The position numbers and the translations under genes are program-made. Below are positions 13,116 to 25,600 of a stretch of 64,000 nucleotides of DNA, one piece after another. Location: the NCBI GenBank assembly GCA_050084985.1, contig JBITNC010000001.1, positions 117,366,001 through 117,430,000 of the forward strand, in the 5' to 3' direction. The stretch is from Nageia nagi. Its lineage: Eukaryota > Pinophyta. The notes under the pieces are model-generated. The model was not told the DNA's origin, searched no databases, and worked only from the letters and a program-made list of their open reading frames with translations. Within the stretch, counting starts at the first letter, position 1. Every line of letters begins with the position of its first letter.

Positions 13116-14380
13116 CTATCACATGTAGCTAGACATTTGAATATTTTCTCCAGAGACTATTTTATTTAATTGGTAAAAACTAATAATTGGTATTAGATAC
13201 TAGTGTGCTTATTCGGTATTCGATAAAAGGATTCTAATTCGAATAGGAGGAGATGGTAGAAGATAAAAAGTTCAAAGTGGAAAAATTCAATGGTTAGAAA
13301 TTTTAGTTTTAGCAAATTCAGATTGAAGACTACTTGTGTTTTATCTTATAGCTTCAGTGGCATTCAACATTTCTAAGGAGACAATTACGAAGGGTCTAAT
13401 GGACACACTAAAAAGGTTGTATGAAAATCCTTATACTTCAAATAAAGTATTTTTAGTGAAGCAACTTTATAATTTAAATATTATGCTAGAAGATGGATCT
13501 ATAGCTAGTCATTTAAATGAATTCAATACGGTTGCTAGTAAGTTAGCCTCTTGTAAAGTTAAAATAAAGAAAAATATGAAGACCATTTTATTCTTGTGTT
13601 CCTTACCTAATAGTTGGAAGAGCTTGGTAATAGCTATTAGTATTGTTTCTAGTATTATTTCTTTTGATAATGCAGTTAGTCCAATCCTTGGTCGTGAGTT
13701 ACAAAGGAAGAGCATAGGAGAGTCATCATCGAGTGTAGCACTAATTGCTAGAGTAAAACAGAGGGAAAAAGTAATCCATTTGGGAAAACATGGAGAGAAA
13801 TAAGATAGATATAGGTCTAAGGGAAATATGGAGTGCTATTTGGTCTCGAAATGGAGATGAAGGAGAAGAGTTAGAGGCATACATGACTAGTACATTATTT
13901 TAAGATGCCTTGATACTTTCTTAAGACTATCAAGTGAAATTGACCAAATAGTAGGATCTGTGAGTGAGAGGCATGTCCAAGAAGATGGACATGATTCATG
14001 ATTTATTTTATGATATAAGGATGGAACACATAATATAGTTATATCTTTGGATCATTGTGATCCCATGTCCCTATGTTGAAAGGTAATTACACTCTTGGGG
14101 AGTATGCTTTCAAAGCTAGTAGCAAAGCCATATTATGTGTGTGCATGTTATGAATCATCTATAGTATGTAGATATTGCCATGGTGGTGATGTTTAATTCA
14201 TCATGTTATATAATAATTTTGAGGATGTTATTATTATCACTGATTTGTGGTAGGTAGATTATGTGTTGCTTGTTGATCAAAGGATAAAAGTATGTGGAGG
14301 ACACTAGTTTGGTGTGATGATTCAAAGCATGGATACAATAGTATGGAGGAGTTGACATCCCTTGGTTGGTTGAAAAGTTT
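13116..14380 (+). mobile_element. Truncated gag-only element D (copy D1)
   Basis: It begins inside the 3' third of the LTR (CATGTAGCTAGACATTTGAA), followed by the LTR end near 13,185. The initiator-Met primer-binding-like site TGGTATTAGATAC follows at about 13,188. The gag region comes next, and about 550 bp of noncoding internal sequence. It stops at about 14,380 where the truncated TIR element begins. The 5' part of the LTR, the polypurine tract and the 3' LTR are missing. It separates the two halves of the 9.3-18.4 kb tandem duplication. Confidence 0.78.
13253..13803 (+). pseudogene. Copia-type gag pseudogene (D1), zinc knuckle deleted
   Basis: The reading starts at ATG 13,253 (MVEDKKFKVEKFNG), where a TAG replaces the expected next residue, and passes IQIEDYLC. 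It then shifts frame into the open stretch 13,336-13,803, which has [38 protein letters not shown] and [14 protein letters not shown]. These are landmarks of the UBN2/Retrotran_gag family that forms the Ty1/copia capsid. The residues that normally lie between the DYL and [10 protein letters not shown] segments in relatives appear to be missing in all D copies. Just after the open frame (about 13,830), the CCHC zinc knuckle is replaced by GAGTGCTATTTGGTCTC, a deletion shared with D2. It is non-functional. Confidence 0.8.
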
Positions 14381-14382
14381 TC

Positions 14383-15223
14383 GGATTTAGGCTTGAAAAT
14401 GTGGCTTGGTTAATTGACACTTAGCCTTGAACCTACAAGTATATGTCCACGGTAAGTTTAATGGAAAATCTCAACTTCATGCATATGTTTGATGGAGTTT
14501 TGGGTAGAATTTTTTCATTAAATTAAAATCCATTATAGATTAAAGAGAGTAGATTTAGAATATGTAATGTTTTTTTACAATTGGATAAATTTTATATTTT
14601 TTAATTATTTTTTAGTAAATGTGGTCCATATGCTTGAAATATGAGGGTCTCATATTTTTCTTAATATTTTTTATTTTTGATGGAGTTTTGAAAAACAAAT
14701 TATACAAGGAAAAGCTTCATAGAATTCTCTATAATAATAAAAAAAATTGAAAAAGGATTAAGTTTAGATCAAATTATGGTGGATAGATATGAGTACTTTT
14801 CGAAACCACAAACATGCCCGATACAAAATTAATAAAAAAACTATTTATTCAAAAATTATAGAAAAATATCCAAAACAAGCTCTAATGTGTTAGGTATATT
14901 TTCCTAAAAGGATTTTAAAAAATACCTTGATTTTAGTTAAATTATGATGAATGGACACGTGTATGGTATGGTCTAAAAACATTTTTTTAAATAGTGATTT
15001 TTTTTCATCTTATCGAATTTTAAATTCTATGATCTGGGTATTGGAAAACATTATATATTTGAAAATTAGACTCTTAGGACTACATTTTCACCTTATTGAT
15101 CTTTTTCATGATTCTATGTCTAAGTGCTTCAATTTTAGAGATCAATCATACCCAAACTTGAAAATCAAGAAAAACACTTCCACTTTTTGGTCTTAAAGTG
15201 CACCCAACTTCTTGCACCCACTC
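14383..15223. mobile_element. TIR DNA element, copy 2 (left end truncated, right TIR intact)
   Basis: This matches 9,265-10,093 closely, from AAAATGTGGCTT onward. The left TIR and about 220 bp are missing where D1 abuts it. The right end has the complete inverted repeat: CTTAAAGTGCACCCAACTTC then TTGCACCCACTC. A plus-strand open stretch at 14,951-15,196 is AT-rich and not kept in copy 1. Confidence 0.66.
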
Positions 15224-16387
15224 GACATCTATCTTGAATATATTGATAACTCTTGACATTTTTAGAAATATATCTAAGATATCTAAGCTAATTATTATAC
15301 TAAAGAAATATAATGTGTTATAATTTCTATTGCCTATTTATTATGTTATGTTTCATATTTATTTGAAATTTATTAAGTTCTTTAAACTGATTTGAGTGGA
15401 TTCAACATGATCATTTTTCAAGAAGTTTGACTAAGAGTGTTGTAATAAATTTCTTCCATTAGGTAAACATCATAAATAATAATTAGGATTGATCATCTTA
15501 TATTTGACAAGTATTAGTGAACCCTCACATGTCCCTTTCTAATTTAAAGGGATCTAAGGCTTTATAGGTCACACTTATGTGAAATAGCTAGATGCTTACA
15601 TCTATTCTTTATTTTACTCTTTTTACATCCAATTATAGTTCAAATTCTATCTATTTCAATGGGGAAAAAGTAGAAACTTAATTATATATTTATTTTTAGA
15701 TTTTATAAATATATGCAAATTTAAATTTAGATTTTACATATTTATTTACTTAACATATATTTATTCATTATTTGATCTGTTGAACATGAATTTGAATTAA
15801 ATTTTGAACATCCTAGACCTAGTTTTAACATCTTCTTTGTATGGGTGATTAACATGATTTTGTATAGTTCATTCGGGTAAATTGAAATGTACCCTATGTA
15901 CATTGAAAGGTACTTCATTTGGGATCTTTTAAGAAATATCATTAGTATGTTGCACCATATCTGAGATTGTTTATCTTGATTTACTTTCCATTTTGTTACA
16001 TTCATCTAAGTTAGAATTGCATTTAGATTTATTTAAACATAATTTAGATTTATTTAAAATATATATATTTTTTATTTAAATTTAATCAAGTCCTTTTAAA
16101 ACATCAAATCTTCTCTAATTGCAGAATCATATCTTTAACTATTTTACATTATTTTTAAAATAAGAAAACTTTATATTAAATTTTTTTCATTTTTTATATA
16201 AATTTATGCATTGAACATAAATTATTCTTGCTTAAATATTATATCGTTAAAAAATTTATTAAATTAAAAAATATTTAGCATATATTAAATGAAAATAGAT
16301 ATCCTATCATCAATATCAATTGTTTTTCTTCAAAAGAAACCCTCATAATTCAATTTTCTTAACATTATCCATAAAGTAAAATTAAAA
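15224..16387. repeat. Linker E plus block X', copy 2
   Basis: This is nearly co-linear with 10,094-11,244 and carries the same A-block junction at its right end. It differs by small indels, such as the extra GGTCACACTTATGTGAAATA near 15,567. That segment is also present at 26,266 and 59,925, so copy 1 lost it. Confidence 0.72.
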
Positions 16388-19375
16388 GCCCACCATTTCT
16401 ATCATACCTTGGTGAGCCCTGAACTTACATCAGCCTGCCTGGCCTCTATTGCCCATCAAAAATCACCCTATCATATTCTTCCCCACTTTAAAAGGGTGGC
16501 AACCTGACACCAGGTAAGTCAGGAATACGCATGTCCATGTGCTTCTTGTATTCAGCATACCATGTTCATGTACATACACAAAAGTCCTAAGGGTTTTTTT
16601 GGGACCATGGCATCCAAATGCCATCTTTGGCAAAAAGATTTACCCACACACAAGGCATCCTAGATAGTCAAGATAGCCAAACTTCTTCAATGCCAAGGAC
16701 TTAACTAATAACTATCTAAACTATCTTATAAAGCTAATTTTTCTAACCAACAGTAGCACTGGTTAACACGAGGGTGTGTGGTCACACTCTTTCCTTTTTC
16801 CACTAATCTCATCCATCCATATTCTTTACACTATGATCCATTTTTCCATCCATAATTGGCACCAAAACTAGCTAACAAGGCTTCATGAAGACATTGCCTA
16901 AGGAAATAGTCTAGGCACTACCCAAATCAAGCCAAACTTACCTTGAAATAGCACTGTTGCCTTCCATGCATATGACTAACCTATTGTTCATTATATATCT
17001 TGCACTAACTAGAGCTTACATGAATCAACACAAGCTTAGCCTCTATGTTGTGCATGACCAAAAGCATAAATAAACCCATCTCATTTACTTGAATTTTCAA
17101 CCAATGAATTGTGTTCACCTAGCACAGGAAATTACCTATGGTTTCACTTCTAAGCTGGGTCCAATCCATGACTAGTAAATAACCATTATTCTGGCTAAGA
17201 CACATTCCCATGATGCCTGCTCAACCTTGGAACATATTGAATATACAAGCATAATGAAGGATCCAACACATGTATGTTTACACAATATGGATACGTGTTC
17301 ACCTAAGATTATCATGCCTTAAATGTGACCTACCTAAGCCATACCCAATCCATGAATCTAGCACCAATTCTAGTCACATGATTTTTAGCATCATCATTAC
17401 AACTACTTGACATATCGCTTTCACTAAGGCAACCATTCCTATCATCTGTGATCCATTTACCCTTTAAAATTTTCAACTTCCAAATTCGTGTTCATTACTA
17501 CCTTGTCAATGAATCTTTAACAACACATAAAGGGTAACATTCACTAGCACCCACTATAGTGCATTGACCTAGGAGGGAGGGGTCAACAAGATCCACCAAC
17601 CAACCACATATAAATGAAGGCCTTAGAGATGCACCATCTCGTTATGAGCACCTTGAGTAATGATCACACCAATCTAGAGCTATGGTTCAAATCAACCACC
17701 ATATACACAAGCAAGTGCAAACCATGGTGATAACATTACTTTGGCCGAACAAACCTATATGACTATGTCTCATATAGATAGTTTACATCATTATGTCCCT
17801 TGTAATGGATCTATGCTCACCACTTAGCCACTATCCTTCATGCTTCCAAGCTAACCAAGGGGTTTCTGATGATCGAGCATAATAGTACCATATTCTTGGA
17901 AAACCAATGACACATTTATCCACTTGGGTAGCTCAACACCCCTACCATGTACGTACGTACCATGCAAGTTGGGAGCATGGAACCATCTTGCACAAATTGA
18001 TCTAGCCATTGTTCCTCTATATAGGATCCCCCTAACCATATGAGTGGTAACTAGATTCATCAACCATTTCACACATCGCTCAACTAGAGGCACCTCATAA
18101 GGAATGCTCATACTACCCCATAGAGTACAATTGCATGTAGCTCAATCTCAAGGCAACATTGCTAGCTCCAAGTCCATCAATAGGTTTCATACCTTCAAAA
18201 TATTTGCTAACACACCATAATAACTAGGTCATAGTATTTCATGCCACACCTGGCACTCTACTCTTCATTGATCCTTGGATACATCTAAGTTTTCCTTGGG
18301 CACACTGCCAAGTTCCCAAGATATGTAGTTTGAGCTTTCCTTGTTGCTAGTGGCACTATGCTCATCAACTCATGTGCTCGAATATTACCAACAAACCTAT
18401 ATCATACATATCTCAAGTTATTTCACCTCAACATCATCATTTCCATTATGATCTCCATTGAGTTAGCTAGGGTATCCCCAAAAATAGATATGGTCATCTG
18501 ACCAAGTTAGCCATGGTTTCTCCAAAACCTTTCTTGGAATTCACTAAGTTAACCACGGTTCATCTAAGGCACCATCATAAAAAATAAAATACATACCTGC
18601 TATGAAGTAAACTAATACCTATCGAAGAGGTTTTAGCAACCAAGGGCCCCTTACCTACTTCAAATAAAGGGACAATTGGTGATGGCTTGACACTTGTCTA
18701 GTCTGTTCATGATCACACCAAGATGACATGACTTGGACCCCCAAATAGGCTTCCACCTCATGCTCCATGGACAAGGCTAGTGGCACCCTAACAAGAATGC
18801 CTAACTGACCCTTGGGTACACCAATATGTAGCCTAGCTTGCTATGGTATGAGCTCAACATGGTCTGATTGAACTACCTTAGCTTAGGAATCAATGCACAT
18901 GAACCACCCCTTCAATTCACACTCTTCAAGATTTGAGACCTGGATCATGATACTAAGGCTATCAATAGCCCACCATGTCTATCATACCATGGTGAGCCAT
19001 GGATGCACATTGACCTACCTAGCCTTTTATCATCCATTGGAACTCACCTTGTCATAATATCCCCCACTTTAAACTAGTGGCCACCCAACACTAAGTAAGC
19101 TGAGAAGATGCACATCCATGTGCTCCTTGGATCCAACATATTGTATTTGAGTATGTACATAGAATTACTAGGGATTCTATAGGGAACATGGTGTTTAAAT
19201 GCCATATCTAGTAGAATAATTGACCCACACACAAGGCATCTTGGATAGTAGAGATAGCCAAACTTCTTCAATACCAAAGACTCAACCTCAACCAATGACC
19301 ATTTAAACTAGCTTATAAAGCCCTTTTTTTTGACCAACAATAACATCAATTAATATGAGGGTCCATGGTTACACT
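16388..19375. repeat. Block A, copy 3 (about 1.16 units)
   Basis: It begins at the same phase as copy 2 and passes the same phase again at about 18,966, giving a 2.58-kb unit and a second partial unit. It then joins B at CTTTCCTTTTGGCACATG. The first ~410 bp and last ~410 bp are direct repeats of each other, which could suggest an LTR pair. The arrangement at 26,985-31,440 and beyond 63,740 shows the repeat simply continues. Minus frames at 17,851-18,111 and 19,074-19,295 resemble those in other A copies but no known domain. Confidence 0.8.
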
Positions 19376-19870
19376 CTTTCCTTTTGGCACATGTTAATGA
19401 GGTTAATCGAGAATCATCCATATGTAGGTTAATCAAATGAATCTTAGCCCACATGTAACTACCACATGTTAGTCGATATCAAAGGTTAATTGAATGTTGG
19501 TTAATCTTGCATAATTAAAAGGCATTTCGATCAGATTAATTGAAAGGTTAATCAAACGATACTTAACCCACACGTCATTACCACACATTAGTCAATATTA
19601 GGGGTTAATTGAACATTGGTTAATGAAATGTAATCAAAAAGTGTTTAGACCAAATTAAGTGAAAGATATTTCTAGAAAGGTTAATCAAACATTGTAAACA
19701 AAGTTCGATTAATCCAAGATGGGCATGAGGGGATTCATTCCATGATAGGCATGACTCGATGATCCATGTGCATGGAGGGTTAAATGAAGCATGTTTAGTT
19801 AGGGATAATCAAAGTTTGTTAAACCTCCATGGCATGGCTTGTTGAGTCATGCATACAAACCGATGGAACA
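19376..19870. repeat. Block B, copy 2
   Basis: It has the same two ~118-bp sub-repeats with CCACATGTTAGTCGATATC and GGTTAATCTTGCATAAT words, then CCAAGATGGGCATG and CATGGCATGGCTTGTTG. It follows A directly, as in copy 1. Confidence 0.74.
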
Positions 19871-20786
19871 ATGTATCAGAATACAAGAGGATTTCTAAAA
19901 GCTAAATAACCAATGTCTTTTTGTAAATATTATTTTATGAAGATCATTTTAATAAATATGTTATTTTTTAAGACTATTTTAATAATTTTCCCTTAAATTA
20001 ATGCAAAATTAATCACTATAAAGTAATTTTTAGATAGCTAAAAATGCTCATTTCAATTATGATAGGAGTTGATGGTCTATGTGAAATGAAACCCACACTA
20101 AAATTATATAGATACAAGTTATGGGACAGAAACCCACACTGCCATCAACTCTTTTGCCCAAATTTCCACCACTATGTTCTGCTCACTTCATCAGCATGGC
20201 CCACATAACAACCTACCAAACTACACAATTGAATAACCCCCAACACTAGGGAAGAGCACCCAGTACTTGGCGCATTTTAGGGTTATTATATATGATGACG
20301 ATGATTCAAAACTTTTAGTTACAAGAACATAAAAAGAAGAGGAATAAATTATAAAAAACTTAAAGGGAGTTGATTTTTTAAATCAAATTTTCAGAATTGA
20401 CTTTATTAAGATGAATTTCAAGAATGATAAAGTTAAAATGCACAACCACTCGCTCATCTCTCTAGTAGTCATTAAGTATTCCATTTAGCCCTTGCATAAA
20501 TAGCTTATAAGAAGTCAAATGTGTAGTAGTCAGACGATGTGGATATGACAATTCACAACGTATCTTGAAATCCCAACGTTCATGATAATTCATGACATAC
20601 CCAACGTCAAAGGAACTCTCAACCTTCCTTGAACAGATAATACATCTGTATGTTGTACAAAATTTTCAAACATATGATGTTAGATTCAAGTTGCTCTTTG
20701 TCATACAAATCACTATTTCTGACTGTGTGGATAGGGAATCTAATCTACCATCAATTAAAAGTGATTGGGTAGATAGCCTTTAGTTG
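19871..20786. repeat. Block G, copy 2 (right end deleted)
   Basis: Homologous to 2,871-3,800. It ends at GATAGCCTTTAGTTG, where sequence expected up to the AAGTA site and the first ~200 bp of the D LTR is missing. A plus frame at 20,592-20,783 is not conserved. Confidence 0.7.
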
Positions 20787-22677
20787 TTGTATTGAGAGGG
20801 CTTTAGAGGAGAGAAAGTGTATGGGAAGAATTCATGTATTTTCATTGAGGAAGAATTGTAGCTTTGGTATAGGATTGGATCCCACCCATCAGAGGAAGAA
20901 TACAAAGAGTGAAATGTTTCAAGGGATGTAGTCCATATAATGGGTGAACCTCTTACATGCTTATGTTAGCTGTATTTCTTTGTGTGAATTCTATTTTATT
21001 TTTCTCATGTAGCTAGACATTTGAATATTTTCTCGAGAGACTATTTTATTTAATTGGTAAAAACTAACAACTAGTATTAGATACTGGTTTGCTTGTTGGG
21101 TATTTGACAAAAGGATTATAATTTGAATAGAAGGAGATGGCAAAAGAAAAAAAAATTAGAGTGGAGAAATTCGATGGTTAGAACTTTCAATTTTAGCGAA
21201 TTCAGATTGAAGACTACTTGTGTTGTGTCTTATAGCTTCAGTGGCATTCAAAATTTCTAAGGAGACAATTATGAAGGGTCTAATAAACACACTAAGAAGG
21301 GTCTAATAAACACACTAAAAATGTTGTATGAAAATCCTTATACTTCAAATAGCTTTTAGTATTATTTTTGGTATTATTTCTTTTGATAATGTGGTAAGTC
21401 TAGTACTTGGTCATGAGTTACGAAGGAAGAGCATAGGAGAGTCATCATCTGGTGTAGCACTGATTGCTAGAGGAAGATAGAGGAAAAGAGGAATGCATTT
21501 GGGAAAATGTGGAGAGAAACTAAATAGATCTAGGTCTAAGGGAAAGATGGAGTGCTATTTGGTCTCAGAATGGAGATGAAGGAGAAGAGTTAGAGGCATA
21601 CATGACTAGTGTGTTGTTCTAAGATTCCTTGATACTTTCTTAAGATTGTCAAGGGGAGATTGACCAAATAGTGGGAGCTGTGAGTGAGAGGCATGTCCAG
21701 GAAGATGGACATGATTCATGATTTAAAGATGGAACACATAATATAGTCATATCTTTGGATCATTGTGATCCCAAGTCCCTAAGTTGAAAGGTAATTCCAC
21801 TATCGGGGAGTATGCTTTCAAAGCTAGTAGCAAAGCCATATTATGTGTGTGCATGTTATGGATCATTTATAGTATGTAGATCTTGCCATGGTGGTGATGT
21901 TTGATTCACCATGTTATGTAGTAATTTTGAGGATGTTATTATTATCATTGATTTGTGGTAGGTAGATTGTGTGTTGCTTGTTGATCAAAGGATGAAAGTA
22001 TGTGGAGTACACTAGTCTCGTGTGATGGTTCAAAGCATGGATACAATAGTATGGAGGGTTGATATCCCTTGGTTGGTTGAAGAGTTATCTAGAATGAATA
22101 CTAGGAGCAGTGGAGTTGTTGTGGAGGAGATGCTTTCCTAGGGTGGTTGGAGTGTCATCTTTAGCGGATGCAGTAATGGTATAATTGTTATGAATCAATA
22201 TCCAAGTGGGAGATTGTTGGCTATGGAGAATGATCTGAGTTTAGTTGAGTGAACTTGTTGTTAAGTTGCTTAACTTATGGACCTAGTTGGCATGAATCTC
22301 CTCCTGGATGGATGTACACTCCAGTTAATGCATGATAGATGAATCTATTTTAGGATGAGAATTCTTAAATATAGAATTTACATGTATTGAAAAAATATAG
22401 TTTGAGATGAGTGCATTGTATTCAGATTGTTTGAGAGGAGAGAAAGTGAATGGGAGGAATTCACTATAGTTGATTTGCTACAAGATTGGATACCATTGGA
22501 GGAAGAATACAAAGAGTGAAATTCTTTAGGGGATGTAGCACATATATTGGGTAAACCTCTTACATGCTTGTGTTATCTATAATTCTATATGTGAATTCTA
22601 TTTTGCTTTTCTTTTGTAGTTAGAAATCTGAATATTTTCTCCAAATACTATTTTTATTTAATTAGTAAAAACTAATT
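20787..22677 (+). mobile_element. Gag-only element D, copy D2 (5' LTR truncated)
   Basis: A partial 5' LTR (20,787-21,069) starts mid-LTR at TTGTATTGAGAGGG and ends AAACTAACA. A primer-binding-like site (CTAGTATTAGATACTGG) follows at 21,071. The internal region has broken gag and about 650 bp of noncoding sequence. A polypurine tract AAGTGGGAGAT (22,204-22,214) precedes a 3' LTR at 22,215-22,677 that begins TGTTGGCTATGG. AAGTA follows at 22,678-22,682, matching the target site of the other copies. The final ACA of the LTR is mutated to ATT. Confidence 0.82.
21137..21560 (+). pseudogene. Gag pseudogene (D2), heavily deleted
   Basis: Recognisable by [11 protein letters not shown] after ATG 21,137, followed by the frame-shifted segment for AFKISKE. 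A 23-bp tandem duplication (GAAGGGTCTAATAAACACAC..., starting at 21,273 and 21,296) sits in the [11 protein letters not shown] region. The middle of the capsid domain is deleted between ACTTCAAATA and GCTTTTAGTATT near 21,350. The zinc knuckle carries the same deletion as D1 (GAGTGCTATTTGGTCTC). It cannot encode a capsid protein. Confidence 0.75.
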
Positions 22678-25600
22678 AAGTAGAAGTATAATCGTAAATA
22701 TAGATACTCAGTTATATGTTTTATTTTGAATTTTACAAATATAAGTAAACTTAAGTTTAGACTTCACATATATTTAACATATATTTATTGATTGCTTGAT
22801 CTATAGAACATGACTTTGAATTAGATTTTGAATATCCTAGATCTAGTTGTAATATCTTCTTTCTATAGGTGATATGCTTTTGCATAGTTCAATTGGGTGA
22901 ATTCAAATATACCTTATGTACATTGGAAGGTAATTCGTTTGCGATATTTTGAAATGTACCATTAGGATGTTGCAACATATTTATATCTAGGATTTTTATT
23001 TATATTTGTACTCCATCTTCTTTCATTCATCCACGTTAGAATTGCATTTAGATTTACTTAAACATAATTTATACCTATTTAAAATTATAATTGTTATTAT
23101 TTAAATGTAAACAAGTACTTTTTAAAACATCCAAGCTTCTTTAGTTGAAGAATCTTTAACTATTTTTTATTTTTGATATGTATTTTATTATCTTCATAAG
23201 TTCAACATAAATTACTCTTATTTACATATCACAACTTTTAAAATTTTGTTAAATTAAAACCTTTTAGCATATATTAAGAGAAAATAGATATTCTATCACC
23301 AATATCAATATTTTTTTTTAATACCCTCGTATTCAAGTTTCTTAATATTATCCTCAGAGTAAAAATAAAATGGAACAAAAACAAAGTGAAATTATAGTAA
23401 AGCTATCGCAAGCTGGTGACTAATAAGACCATTTCAAAACCAAAGAATATATTCTGATTTAGTTGTGCACCGTCATTCCAAACGAGTCAATTATACAGCT
23501 TTGATTTAATATACATATCACTTTCCAACTTTTGTTTTTGATTTTGAACTTTGTGTTTTTAATCCATTCCCATATCATGCAATGGAATTGCATTTTTTTG
23601 CATGTAGAGCTATTTTGATAGGCTTAGAAGACGACTCTTCTTACAGATAAATCACGTCATACGGCACGGGAGTTGAATGTTTATGTTTATAGTAATTTAG
23701 GATAAAAGGAATGAATTATAGAAATTTATTACGTGAAAATTTGTTAATAGTTTTTTTTTTTTTTTTTTGGGTTATAATTTATTTATTTTTAATTTGATAA
23801 AATTTAAGGTAATTTGATTTAGTGTATGTATTATATTTTAAAAAAAAATGATATTTTACAAAAAATTGAATTATTTTTAATAGGTATATGAATATTGTCC
23901 TTTGTAAAATTAGTTTTTTATTCTCTTAAGTTTTATGGCGTTTTTATCTTTAGTAATTTGTAGAATAGTAATTGGAATTTGACGGGTACAAGTTTCTTGA
24001 CAATTATCAAACCACATCAAATAAATATTAAAATGAAGATTACTTTGAATGAAGGATCATATTAATTTATTCATGTTCATGAAAAGAATAGGATAGGCTT
24101 AAGGCAAAGGTTATAAGGAATGAATTATAGAAATTTATGATGTGAAAATTTGTTAATAGGTTTTTTTTTTTTTTTTTTTGTAGAATAGTAATTGGAATTT
24201 GACAGGTAGTAGTTTCTTGACAATTATCAAACACATCAAACAAATATTAAAATGAAGATTACTTTGAATGAAGGATCATATTATATAATAAACCAATTGA
24301 TTGTTATAGTTAAAATTCAAATTGTACATCAAAGATCATATGATGATAATGAAATATGGACCGTTAAATATGCTTTTATCTTGTCATTAACAAATGTATT
24401 TAAAGATATGAATCAAGGATTATATATTAAGAGATGAGAATTACATTCAAGCCCATAAAATGATTTTAGTCTCATACAATTTTCTTAATGATCTAGAGAT
24501 TAAAAAATTAATAGATGGATTAATATGAAAAGTCAAGTGATAAGTACCATTTAGTAACATTAACATTTAGTAATTTTTTTGCATGTAGAGCTATTTTGAT
24601 AGGCTTAAAGACGACTCTTCTTACATATAAATCACGTCATACGGCATGGGAGTCGAATGTTTATGTTTATAGTAATTTAGGATAAAAGGAATGAATTATA
24701 GAAATTTATTATGTGAAAATTTGTTAATAGTTTTTTTTTTTTTTTTTTGGGTTATAATTTATTTATTTTTAATTTGATAAAATTTAAGGTAATTTGATTT
24801 AGAGTATGTATTATATTTTTTTTAAAAAAATGATATTTTACAAAAAATTGAATTATTTTTAATAGGTATATGAATATTGTCCTTTGTAAAATTAGTTTTT
24901 TATTCTCTTAAGTTTTATGGCGTTTTTATCTTTAGTAATTTGTAGAATAGTAATTGGAATTTGACGGGTAGAAGTTTCTTGACAATTATCAAACCACATC
25001 AAATAAATATTAAAATGAAGATTACTTTGAATGAAGGATCATATTATATAATAAACCAATTGATTGTTATAGTTAAAATTCAAGTTGCATATCAAAGATC
25101 ATATGATGATAATGAAATATGGACCTTTAAATATGCTTTTATGTTGTCATTGACAAATGTATTTAATGATATGAATCAAGGATTAAATATTAAGGGATGA
25201 GAATTATATTCAAGCCATAAAATGATTTTAGTCTCATACAATTTTTTTTAATGATCTAGAGATTAAAAAAATTAATAGATGAATTAATATGAAAACTCAA
25301 GTGATAAATACCATAAAGTCACATTAACAAAAGAAGAGGAGGATAAAATGGTACTTTCAATATTTAAGGATTCTATACATATTAAAATAATAATAAATCA
25401 GTTTGAAAACATTTACGATATTTATGTAAAGGTAATATTAATGAATCTTATTATTCTAAATATACAATAGTGGTTTTTAAATTATATTATTGGATTTTAG
25501 AATTGTAATTTAGGTCTCCTTATTACTATAAATTATCAAAGATCAAATAAATATGATCACAAAAAGTATATTTGAAATGCTATAAGCTTATTTCATGTTT

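Noticed and set aside
17945-17965. TACGTACGTAC palindrome as a regulatory site
   Set aside because: It is a local variant of a word that is not palindromic in other A copies, so there is no sign of selection.
16388-19380. Block A as an LTR retrotransposon with 410-bp LTRs
   Set aside because: The terminal direct repeats are explained by head-to-tail order. In the run at 60,744 the repeat continues past the supposed LTR end, and the run at 26,985 starts at another phase. No primer-binding site was found.
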